Source of the DNA: Acididesulfobacillus acetoxydans
Lineage (GTDB): Bacteria; Bacillota; Desulfitobacteriia; Desulfitobacteriales; Desulfitobacteriaceae
Assembly (NCBI RefSeq): GCF_902729405.1
Contig: NZ_LR746496.1
Span: 682,001-746,000 of the forward strand
Direction: 5' to 3'
Length of the DNA stretch: 64,000 bases
The position numbers and the translations under genes were made by a program. The number at the start of each line of letters is the position of its first letter. Positions within the stretch are counted from its first letter, which is position 1. Below, one piece after another: positions 1-8,614 of the stretch. The notes under the pieces are model-generated. The model worked only from the letters and a program-made list of their open reading frames with translations. It had not been told where the DNA came from and did not search any database.

Positions 1-484
1 GGTTGAAAAAACCGCAGCAGTCACAGAGAAGCGAACATTTGATTAAAACATCCTCAGGTCGATAACGGACTGTTGTATCCTGCAGCGGGGTTAAAGCCGC
101 GGGCCGGAGAAATGAGTTCGTTGGTCAATGAGCGCAAGCTCAAAATTGGGGTCGGCATTGGCAAAAGCGGATAAGTGGGTTGACCCCGATCGGTTTGTCC
201 AAACTGTTCGCAGCTTGTTGTTTAGTTTTGAGGGACCATGTCAGAAGCGGGAAGCCGGAGGTCAGAGGCCGGAAGGTGATGGCTAATCTGACATTCGGTG
301 GCAGAACCGACCGCGTATATCGGGTATTTCTATTCGAAGATCGAAGACAGGTACCCGGTAGGCAGAGTCCGGCTTGGAACCTCAAAAGCTGTTCTTTGAA
401 AACTGCACAGAGTTTTTCAATACTGTCAAAGGATTCAACCGAAGAAACGAAAGTTTCAAAAGAACCTTAAGTGGCGGATTTTTG
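1..484 (+). other. 16S-23S internal transcribed spacer (partial)
   Basis: This stretch precedes the 23S gene and has no 16S 3' end, so it is read as the distal part of the 16S-23S spacer. No tRNA gene is visible. It carries the Firmicutes-type processing motif CTTTGAAAACTGCACAG at about 395-410. Positions 399-411 are perfectly complementary to 3974-3986 downstream of 23S, forming the base of the 23S processing stalk. At 251-276 there is a copy of a GAAGCCGGAGGTCAGAGGCC-type word that recurs elsewhere in the window. ORFs here are not credible. Confidence 0.75.
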
Positions 485-756
485 GTCAAGCTACTAAGGG
501 CGTACGGTGGATGCCTAGGCGCTAAGAGTCGAAGAAGGGCGCGGTTAACAGCGAAATGCCACGGGGAGCCGTAAGCAGGCCTCGATCCGTGGATACCCGA
601 ATGGGGCAACCCAGCCGGAGTCATATCCGGTTATCTTTAGCTGAATCCATAGGCTAAAGAGGACAACCCGGGGAACTGAAACATCTAAGTACCCGGAGGA
701 AGAGAAAGAATTATCGATTCCCTCAGTAGCGGCGAGCGAACGGGGAAGAGCCCAAA

Positions 757-903
757 CCGATCTCGATGTTCGTGGTTCGAAGTTCGTGGTTCGAGTGCAA
801 GTAAATCTTGAAAGCCTGAGGAAGCAAGAAAAAGTTTTCTAAAGACCAAATAGATGCACATGCAAACGAACATCGAATATCGAATATCGAACATCGAGAT
901 CGG
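757..903 (+). other. 23S rRNA insertion 1 (enlarged helix in domain I)
   Basis: The short hairpin normally found between the AGCCCAAACC and GGGTTGTAGG blocks of 23S is replaced by about 147 nt. The arms CCGATCTCGATGTT (757-770) and AACATCGAGATCGG (890-903) are exactly complementary over 14 bp. Inside are repeats of the word TTCGTGGTTCGA and of ATCGAATATCGA. This has the form of an rRNA intervening sequence or expansion segment. Whether it is cut out of the mature RNA cannot be read from sequence. Confidence 0.8.
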
Positions 904-1186
904 GGTTGTAGGACCCTCTATTAGGCCGGAGCTTCTAATTGAACAGGACTGGAAAGTCCGGGCAAAGAAGGTAACACCCCTGTAAGTGAAAGGGGCGAAG
1001 GCTGTGAGGGTATCCTGAGTACCGCGGGACACGAGAAACCCCGTGGGAAGCTGGGAGGACCACCTCCCAAGGCTAAATACTCCTTAGCGACCGATAGCGA
1101 ACGAGTACCGTGAGGGAAAGGTGAAAAGCACCCCGGGAGGGGAGTGAAAAAGAACCTGAAACTGTACGCTTACAAGCAGTCAGAGC

Positions 1187-1330
1187 TTGTGGTTCGTGGT
1201 TCGAGATTCGTGGTTCGATGAATGTGTTTCTAAAAAGCGATAAACCGAGATACGACGGAGTCGTATCTTAGGTCAAGACCGCAAAGGAATACAAAGAATC
1301 GAACGACGTGCATCGAACCACGAACTACGA
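1187..1330 (+). other. 23S rRNA insertion 2 (helix 25 intervening sequence)
   Basis: Between the conserved CAGTCAGAGC and GTGATGGCGTGCC blocks, where Firmicutes have a hairpin of roughly 20 nt, there is about 144 nt. Its ends contain TTCGTGGTTCGA words pairing with TCGAACCACGAA on the other arm. An inner hairpin AGATACGAC/GTCGTATCT is at about 1250-1270. Helix 25 is a classical site of bacterial 23S intervening sequences, often cut by RNase III. No ORF of note is inside. Confidence 0.8.
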
Positions 1331-1858
1331 GTGATGGCGTGCCTTTTGTAGAATGAACCGGCGAGTTACGGTATGGAGCGAGGTTAAGGCGAAAAGCCGG
1401 AGCCGGAGCGAAAGCGAGTCTGAAGAGGGCGAATAGTTCCATGCTGTAGACCCGAAACCGTGTGATCTACCCATGGACAGGGTGAAGGTGGGGTAAAACC
1501 CACTGAAGGCCCGAACTCACTGTCGTTGAAAAGGCAGGGGATGATCTGTGGGTAGGGGTGAAATGCCAATCGAACACGGAGATAGCTGGTTCTCCCCGAA
1601 ATAGCTTTAGGGCTAGCCTCAATCGATGACTGACGGCGGTAGAGCACTGAATAGGCTAGGGGCCTTACCCGGTTACCGAACCTTATCAAACTCCGAATGC
1701 CGTTAGGTTTAGATTGGGAGTCAGACTGTGGGGGATAAGCTTCATAGTCGAAAGGGAAACAGCCCAGACCATCAGCTAAGGTCCCTAAGTATACGCTTAG
1801 TGGAAAAGGATGTGGAATTGCTCAGACAACCAGGATGTTGGCTCAGAAGCAGCCACCA

Positions 1859-1892
<34 letters not shown>

Positions 1893-1945
1893 GTTCTGCG
1901 CCGAAAATGTAACGGGGCTCAAGCGTATCACCGAAGCTATGGCTA

Positions 1946-2115
1946 GGAACGGAATTATTAAGTCTTTAGAGAGAGGGCCCGAAAAAGAGCCCTACATCAG
2001 GAATTTTGCATCTGCTAAGAAGGCAAGTTTCAATAAGAGCAAAATTCCCAAATGTTCTTCAGGGGCTGAAGCGAGCAGGATAAGCGCAAAGCTAAGGGTT
2101 TAATAATTCCGTTCC
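1946..2115 (+). other. 23S rRNA insertion 3 (helix 45 intervening sequence)
   Basis: An insertion of about 170 nt in the helix 45 region. The arms GGAACGGAATTATTA (1946-1960) and TAATAATTCCGTTCC (2101-2115) are perfectly complementary over 15 bp. Unlike insertions 1 and 2, the interior lacks the TTCGTGGTTCGA word. Helix 45 is the other classical location of 23S intervening sequences. Confidence 0.8.
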
Positions 2116-2809
2116 TGGGGTAGGGGAGCATTCCAAGGTCAGCGAAGTTCTTCCGGAAGGAAGGGTGGAGAGCTTGGAAGAGAGAATGCCGGTATGAGTA
2201 TGCGAAAAGGAGGGTGAGAATCCCTCCCGCCGAAAATCCAAGGTTTCCTGGGGAAGGCTCGTCCGCCCAGGGTAAGTCGGGACCTAAGCCGAGGCTGAAA
2301 AGCGTAGGTGATGGACAACTGGTTGAGAGTCCAGTACCACCGGTAAGCGATTGAGCGATGGGGTGACACAGAAGGACAGGTCCAGCGTGCCGTTGGTTGA
2401 GCACGTCCAAGCCTCGAGGAAGCAGGGCAGGCAAATCCGCCCTGCGAGATTCTGAGGGGTGATGGGGAGCGAAAACAAGTAGCGAAGGGACTGAGTTCAG
2501 GCTGTCAAGAAAAGCCTCTAGTGAGCGAATCGGTGCCCGTACCGTAAACCGACACAGGTGGATAAGGAGAGAATCCTAAGGCGCGCGAGAAAACCCTCGT
2601 TAAGGAACTCGGCAAAATGACCCCGTAACTTCGGGAGAAGGGGTACTCCTAGGAATAGGAGTCGCAGAGAATTGGTCCAGGCGACTGTTTAACAAAAACA
2701 CAGGTCCCTGCAAATCCGCAAGGAGAAGTATAGGGGCTGACGCCTGCCCGGTGCTGGAAGGTTAAGAGGAGAGGTTAGGGGAGACCCGAAGCTTTGAATT
2801 GAAGCCCCA

Positions 2810-2860
<51 letters not shown>

Positions 2861-3145
2861 AGGTAAGTTCTGACCCGCACGAAAGGCGTAACGATCTGGA
2901 CACTGTCTCAACGAGGGACTCGGCGAAATTGTAATACCCGTGAAGATGCGGGTTACCTGCGACAGGACAGAAAGACCCCATGGAGCTTTACTGCAGCTTG
3001 ACATTGGATTTTGGTAGAGAATGTACAGGATAGGTGGGAGACTAAGAAGCCAGGGCGCCAGCCTTGGTGGAGTCGCCGGTGGGATACCACTCTTTTTGTA
3101 CTGAAATTCTAACTTAGTCCCCTGAAGCGGGGATGAGGACCGTGT

Positions 3146-3178
<33 letters not shown>

Positions 3179-3184
3179 CAAAGT

Positions 3185-3219
<35 letters not shown>

Positions 3220-3275
3220 TGGAAATCGCGCGAAGAGTGTAAAGGCAGAAGGGAGCTTGACTGCGACACAAACAA

Positions 3276-3306
<31 letters not shown>

Positions 3307-3391
3307 TCCGGTGGTTCCGAGTGGAAGGGCCATCGCTCAACGGATAAAAGCTACCCTGGGGATAACAGGCTTATCTCCCCCAAGAGTCCAT

Positions 3392-3443
<52 letters not shown>

Positions 3444-3447
3444 TAGT

Positions 3448-3484
<37 letters not shown>

Positions 3485-3489
3485 TACGT

Positions 3490-3532
<43 letters not shown>

Positions 3533-3557
3533 TCGCAGGCGCAGGAAATTTGAGAGG

Positions 3558-3591
<34 letters not shown>

Positions 3592-3648
3592 GATCCCTGG
3601 TGTACCAGTTGTCTCGCCAGAGGCACCGCTGGGTAGCTATATCCGGAG

Positions 3649-3679
<31 letters not shown>

Positions 3680-3813
3680 ACCGACCTCAAGATGAGATTT
3701 CCCACGAGCGTAAGCTCGGTAAGACCCCTGAAAGATGAACAGGTTGATAGGCCCGATGTGGAAGCGCCGTGAGGTGTGAAGCTGACGGGTACTAATCGGT
3801 CGAGGGCTTGACC

Positions 3814-4024
3814 AAAAGCGATATTGGAAATTCGAGGTTCGGGGTTCGAAAAGAACGTCAGAACCGAAGGGAAGAAGAATATCGGTAAGGCCACAAAAAG
3901 GTAAAGAGATTCAGAGGGGGCTCAAACGAACTCTGAATCTGAGGCGAAATCCAAAAGACAGTAAAGAGAAGAATCTGTGCAGTTTTGAGAGAGCATGGCT
4001 TGAAAAAGTCAGTTCATCTCAAGA
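3814..4024 (+). other. 23S-5S spacer with processing stems
   Basis: The spacer contains a perfect 10-bp hairpin (AGATTCAGAG at 3907-3916 with CTCTGAATCT at 3931-3940). It also holds the downstream half of the 23S processing stalk (3974-3986, complementary to 399-411). A further copy of the TTCGAGGTTCGGGGTTCGA-type word is at about 3831-3849. No tRNA is present. Confidence 0.7.
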
Positions 4025-4140
<116 letters not shown>

Positions 4141-4145
4141 TAAAG

Positions 4146-4178
4146 AAAAGGACTACAAGGAAACTTGTAGTCCTTTTT
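4146..4178 (+). terminator. rRNA operon intrinsic terminator
   Basis: A 14-bp stem (AAAAGGACTACAAG with CTTGTAGTCCTTTT), GAAA tetraloop and T-run, starting 6 nt after the 5S gene. Confidence 0.95.
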
Positions 4179-4379
4179 GCCGTAGCGGAGTCCAAGTTCC
4201 GACATCTGACCTCCGGCCTCGGACTTCTGATTCGACCTCCGGCGGAAGGGTCCGCCATAATTCTTAATTCATAAAATACTTGCCGTTTTTTGCGGGTTTC
4301 AGTCTGTGCATATTTCCGCCCCTTAGGGCAAAACCTAGAACAGTGGCGTTTAGAGTAATCACTAAGGAGGAAAATGTAC

Positions 4380-4910
4380 ATGAAAAAAATGTTCGTCCGG
4401 GCCGCGGTTACATTCGTTTCGCTCCTGCTGCTAACCGCCGGCTGCAGCCAGACCGCGCCGAATCCGGCTTCGACCGGCACAGCAGACTTAACAAATAAGG
4501 TTAACAACATTGTTGCCAAAGCGATACCGAGATTTAGCACGCAAATGAAAGGCGTGTCCGATTCGTTTGATAACGTGTACTATGCGGCCAAAGGGGGCAA
4601 CTGGGCTTTAGCAAAATATATGGCTGACTTGGCTAACAATTTTATGAGTCCGACGCAAATTACCAAACCACAGCTGTACAGTCTCTGGGCTTCGTTTGAC
4701 AAGGCCAATCTGGCGGCGGGTTCACCGCTGGACAAAGCGTTGAACAGTAAAGATTTCTCAGCTTTTAAGACAGCATATAACGACGTCATTTCGAATTGTA
4801 ACAGCTGTCATGCTAGCCAAGGTTTCAAATACATTCAGAAGGTGAAGGCCGGCGCTCCGGTTACCAACTTGAATTTCAGCGCTTCCAGTGAACCCGGCGA
4901 TTTCCATTGA
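4380..4910 (+). CDS. Monohaem c-type cytochrome lipoprotein
   Basis: A protein of 176 aa with an N-terminal signal ending in a lipobox (LTAGC, lipidated Cys near residue 22), so probably anchored on the outer face of the membrane. One c-haem attachment motif CNSCH is at about residues 140-144. The body resembles cytochrome c' or c556-like helical bundles only in general character, and its partner is not known from sequence. The divergent Rieske/cytochrome bc genes next door suggest an electron acceptor role (inference). Start: the AAGGAGG at 4363-4369 is too close to the ATG at 4374 and well spaced for the ATG at 4380. A terminator follows at 5001. Confidence 0.8.
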   Translation: MKKMFVRAAVTFVSLLLLTAGCSQTAPNPASTGTADLTNKVNNIVAKAIPRFSTQMKGVSDSFDNVYYAAKGGNWALAKYMADLANNFMSPTQITKPQLYSLWASFDKANLAAGSPLDKALNSKDFSAFKTAYNDVISNCNSCHASQGFKYIQKVKAGAPVTNLNFSASSEPGDFH

Positions 4911-5298
4911 TGGACAGTGCCCGCACGCTCGCGGCTTCAGTCATGAGTTAAGGCGCCCTTTCATATGACGAATTAAGAGCCGGATATGAGCCAGTGAGTA
5001 AGGAAGCCTTCCGCCGTGTCGGGAACACGGGGGAGGCTTCCTTTGGCATTGCAGACGCTCACTTTTAACAGAGTGCTTAGGTCAACACAGAAAATAATAT
5101 TGGGGGTTTCCTAGGGTATGTCAGACGTCTGTGCGGCAACGCGAATAATGGCTGAAAATTAGTTTTCGGGGTAGACCCCGATGCCGCTAAGGCAGTACTA
5201 TCAGAGTATGAAGATGGGTGCCGGAGTGCACACGCTCGCCGCGACAGTCTGCAGTGGAGACCGTCGCGGCGTACGCCCGATGAGCCAATGGTTTTTGG
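4911..5298. other. Intergenic region between convergent genes
   Basis: Apart from the terminator at 5001-5044, the only structure seen is a long imperfect hairpin at about 5237-5271 (CGCCGCGAC arm with GTCGCGGCG). It lies just past the end of the minus-strand cytochrome gene and has no T-run. No gene is visible. Confidence 0.5.
5001..5044 (+). terminator. Intrinsic terminator after cytochrome lipoprotein
   Basis: A GC-rich stem (AGGAAGCCTTCCGCCGTG arm with CACGGGGGAGGCTTCCT) followed by TTT, about 90 nt after the lipoprotein stop codon. The stem has a few mismatches. Confidence 0.75.
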
Positions 5299-6651
5299 TT
5301 AATTATTTTTGGCACCGGCCTTAATCCAGTTTTTGACGGTCTGAATTTGATCTTTGCTCAAGGGTTGCAGTCCGAGGGGCATTTGCGGCGCCACTTTTCC
5401 CTCGATGCGTTTGACCAGGAGGGAAGCGTTTGGATGGCCTGGAACGACATTTTTCTTCATAACATTCGCGTACGTGTCTAAGGAATATCCGCCACTTTGG
5501 CCGTGGCAGCCAACGCAGCGGCTTTGAAAAATAGGATCGATATCGGCTTTATAACTGGGGGCGGCTATGACGCCGGTCGTCGGCAGGGGTTTTGGTACTG
5601 AACGGATTCCCTGATAAGTTAAGAAGCTCAAGCCCACTACCAGAACCGCGGCGATACTGAGAGCGAGGGGGCGTTTGCGGGGACTGCGGGAAGGGTTGCG
5701 GTCGATCCAGGGAAGCCCGAACAAGACGATGAGCAGGAGGAAAGGCAAGCCAACCATGGCGATCACGTCCAAGCGGCCGGGAAAATACTTGAGCGCCTGG
5801 TAAACGCCAAAGAAATACCAGGCCGGGGTGGGCACATAATGGTTCCGGTTCAAGGGATCGGCGGGGCTTCCCAGGGATTTAGGATATACGCCCGCCAAAA
5901 TCCACAAAGCGGCTGCTACGACGAGAACCAGTAAGATCATGCGCAAGGCCACGTTGGGGTAGAAAGGGATGGACTTTGCTTCAATATCTTCGCCGCGCTG
6001 CTTGGCTGCTTCGAGTTTGTCGGCGACCGACATGCCTTGGCGCAAGACAAAGAAAAAGTGAGGTGTGAAGGCGAGGAGTATAATAAGGGGCAGGACGAGC
6101 ATATGGACTGCGTAAAAGCGCGTCAAAGTGGCTCCGGTCACTTCCAGACCGTTGCGCATGATTCTGAGGATATATTCTCCGATTAGGGGTATGTACCCCG
6201 GCATAGCGCTGCCTACAGTCGTGGCCCAGTAGCCCTCTTGGTTCCAGGGCAGCAGGTAACCGGTGAACGCCAGCCCTAGGGTGGCAAGGAAGAGGATGAC
6301 CCCCATAATCCAAGTCAGCTCACGGGGTTTTTTGTAGGCTCCTTCGTAGAATACCCTGAGCAGATGGAGAAAGACCAGCACCACCATGAAGTTTGCTCCC
6401 CAGGAATGCAGGGAACGCACGTAGGAGCCCAAGGTCACGGCCTGTAGTGCCTTGATGCTATTATAGGCCTCAGCTGCCGAGGGAATGTAGGCTGTCGCCA
6501 ATAAGATGCCGGTGATAGCCTGACTGGCAAAAGCGAACAAGGTGGCAAACCCCAGATAATCGAGAAAATTACTGGGCTTGGGAATCGGGTGTTCAAAAAC
6601 GGACCGAAGCAGGTCACTGAATTGCAAGCGTTCATCCAACCAACGTCCCAT
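5299..6651 (-). CDS. Cytochrome b fused to a C-terminal cytochrome c domain (bc complex)
   Basis: A 450-aa membrane protein. Residues about 1-210 match the four-helix cytochrome b6 part with haem-ligand histidines in the RSLHSWGANF...FLHLLRVF segment and in FYAVHM...FTPHFFF. About 220-345 match the subunit IV part, and a tail carries one c-haem motif CVGCH at residues 379-383. It would oxidise menaquinol and pass electrons to its own haem c. The Qo-site motif usually written PEWY reads PAWY here, so the usual acid is missing. It follows the Rieske gene with a TAATG overlap (stop and start share one base), so the two are co-translated. Confidence 0.9.
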   Translation of the reverse strand: MGRWLDERLQFSDLLRSVFEHPIPKPSNFLDYLGFATLFAFASQAITGILLATAYIPSAAEAYNSIKALQAVTLGSYVRSLHSWGANFMVVLVFLHLLRVFYEGAYKKPRELTWIMGVILFLATLGLAFTGYLLPWNQEGYWATTVGSAMPGYIPLIGEYILRIMRNGLEVTGATLTRFYAVHMLVLPLIILLAFTPHFFFVLRQGMSVADKLEAAKQRGEDIEAKSIPFYPNVALRMILLVLVVAAALWILAGVYPKSLGSPADPLNRNHYVPTPAWYFFGVYQALKYFPGRLDVIAMVGLPFLLLIVLFGLPWIDRNPSRSPRKRPLALSIAAVLVVGLSFLTYQGIRSVPKPLPTTGVIAAPSYKADIDPIFQSRCVGCHGQSGGYSLDTYANVMKKNVVPGHPNASLLVKRIEGKVAPQMPLGLQPLSKDQIQTVKNWIKAGAKNN

Positions 6652-7133
6652 TATGCTAACCTCCCGCCGACTATAACCGAATTGCCTTGGACCCGGATGA
6701 TCCGTCGATATAAAGGACGCGGTGGGGGTCCTCCCAGGACGTGCCCCTTCATGTCATAAACTCCCCCATGGCAAGGACAGGCGAACTTTTTTATGGCGGG
6801 GATCCAGTTCACGGCACACTGGAGATGAGTACAGTGAAAATCCAAGGCGATCCAGCCTTCGTCACTCGTATTGATCACATATACACCCTGTTCGATACCG
6901 CCGTATTTGTAAACGACAAGTTTGGGTGTGTCTAGGGAGAACTCGGTCGTCTTGCCCACGGGCAGCAAAGGGTCGGAACCGATGGCAGGGGGTGTTAAGT
7001 ACCTGCCGATGAGGCCAAGGTAAGCGATTCCCAGCACTCCGCTGATGCCGGCGATGCCGGTCTTGAGGAAGCGCCTTCTGGGAAGGCCTTTCCCGTCGCT
7101 CAGCGCGTCTCTTTTTCCAGGTTCATCAGTCAT
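6651..7133 (-). CDS. Rieske 2Fe-2S protein
   Basis: A 160-aa protein with a twin-arginine-type N-terminus (RRRFLK at about 19-24), a membrane anchor helix, and the two Rieske cluster motifs CTHLQC and CPCHGG, which bind the 2Fe-2S cluster through two Cys and two His. It is the high-potential subunit of the bc complex whose cytochrome b/c gene overlaps its stop codon. Ribosome-binding sequence GGAGGTAAAG lies just upstream on the minus strand. The fused cytochrome replaces a separate cytochrome c subunit, so this two-gene unit could encode a whole core complex. Confidence 0.93.
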   Translation of the reverse strand: MTDEPGKRDALSDGKGLPRRRFLKTGIAGISGVLGIAYLGLIGRYLTPPAIGSDPLLPVGKTTEFSLDTPKLVVYKYGGIEQGVYVINTSDEGWIALDFHCTHLQCAVNWIPAIKKFACPCHGGVYDMKGHVLGGPPPRPLYRRIIRVQGNSVIVGGRLA

Positions 7134-7360
7134 ATCTTTACCTCCCTCACGGTCAAAGTCAGAGATGTTTCCGCCTTCAGGTTAGATGTTCCCCGGAAGC
7201 GGGAAGTTTATGCTGAGCGCTGGGCAAGCACGGGGCCGGAGAGTCCGGATAAGAAAAGAAGCTTTGTTTTGTTCCGTTAGAATCAGCGGCAAGTGCTCAG
7301 GATTTTGTCCCGCGGATCACCTATAATAGAAATTGATCTCCAAGAAGGGAAGTGCTGTCA

Positions 7361-8614
7361 TTGCGGATCTTACATACCTCAGACTGGCATCTGGGGCGCC
7401 AGCTGGAAGGGCGCAGTCGCCAGGAAGAGCAGGAAAAGTTTATTGACGAACTTTGTGAAATCACTGAAGACGAAAAGGTTGATCTGGTGCTGATCGCCGG
7501 AGATGTGTTTGATACGGTCAATCCACCGGCCTGGGCTGAAGAGTTTTACTATGAAGCGCTGGACCGTCTGGCGCGCGGGGGCAAGAGGGCGGTGGTCGCA
7601 ATTGCCGGCAACCATGATAACCCAGAACGGCTGTGTGCGGCCAGTCCTCTGGCTGGGCGCCATGGCATCGTTTTGTTGGGAGAACCGAAAGAGACTCTTG
7701 CCCCCAGTCTGACCCTATCCGAGAAGCGGGTGAGCAGGCCTGCCGCGGGCCAGGGTTGGGTCGAACTCGGAGTACCCGGTTGCCGGGAGACGGCGGTCGT
7801 TGCTATGCTTCCTTACCCGTCCGAGTCGCGTCTCAATGAAGTCTTAAGCGCTTCACTCGATGAGGAAGTTTTGCGGCGGGAGTATTCGCAGAGGATTTCT
7901 CTGCTTTTTGGCAGGTTGGCGGCCAAGTTCCGGCAGGACAGCGTTAATTTGGCCCTCAGTCACCTCTTTGTCCGGGGCGGACTGGAATCTGATTCGGAAC
8001 GCCCTATCCAGTTGGGGAGCGCTCCGGCGGTGGAACCCGGTGCTTTGCCTGCGGGGGCAGACTATATCGCTCTCGGTCATTTGCACCGGGCGCAAGCCGT
8101 TAAAAGCGCTCCGGGGCCGGCCCGCTACTCGGGAGCTCCACTGGCGTACAGCTTTTCCGAGGCAGGACAGGCAAAATCCGTCATTTTGCTTGAGGTGTGC
8201 CCGGGGCGGGCGGCTGCCCTGAGGGAAATCGTCCTCAATGCCGGCTATCCTTTGGTCAGGTGGAAGGCGAAAGAGGGGCTGGCCCAAGTCTACCGCTGGA
8301 TTGAGGAAAAAAGAGATCCGCAGGCCTGGATTGACCTGGAAATCTGCCTGACCAATCCCCTCAGCCCCAAGGAGGTTCAGGATTTGCGCCGCCTGCGGGA
8401 ACGGATCGTTAATATCCGGCCTGTTTTCCCGGCCTTGGAAAAGTCGGCGGCGTTGGGACGGGCCGGTCTGCCGATTGATGAGCTGTTCCGCCGCTTCTAC
8501 CGGGAAAGGTCGGGTGGGGCGGAGCCGGGGGACGAACTCGTTCGTCTGTTCTTGTCCTTACTGGAGCGCAATGACGGGAGAGGAAGCAAAGGGGAGGAGG
8601 GGGAGAGCGCATGA
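7361..8614 (+). CDS. sbcD: SbcD nuclease subunit (Mre11 family)
   Basis: The protein is a metallophosphoesterase of about 417 aa, the nuclease half of the SbcCD complex that trims DNA hairpins and protein-blocked ends. Motifs in order: SDWH near residue 7, GDVFD at about 47-51, GNHD at about 83-86, and GHLHR in the middle. These bind the two metal ions. A TTG start at 7361 gives MRILHTSDWHLG, the usual SbcD beginning, and sits well spaced from AAGAAGGGA at 7342-7350. The GTG at 7352 is too close to that site. Its stop overlaps the sbcC start (ATGA). Confidence 0.95.
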   Translation: MRILHTSDWHLGRQLEGRSRQEEQEKFIDELCEITEDEKVDLVLIAGDVFDTVNPPAWAEEFYYEALDRLARGGKRAVVAIAGNHDNPERLCAASPLAGRHGIVLLGEPKETLAPSLTLSEKRVSRPAAGQGWVELGVPGCRETAVVAMLPYPSESRLNEVLSASLDEEVLRREYSQRISLLFGRLAAKFRQDSVNLALSHLFVRGGLESDSERPIQLGSAPAVEPGALPAGADYIALGHLHRAQAVKSAPGPARYSGAPLAYSFSEAGQAKSVILLEVCPGRAAALREIVLNAGYPLVRWKAKEGLAQVYRWIEEKRDPQAWIDLEICLTNPLSPKEVQDLRRLRERIVNIRPVFPALEKSAALGRAGLPIDELFRRFYRERSGGAEPGDELVRLFLSLLERNDGRGSKGEEGESA

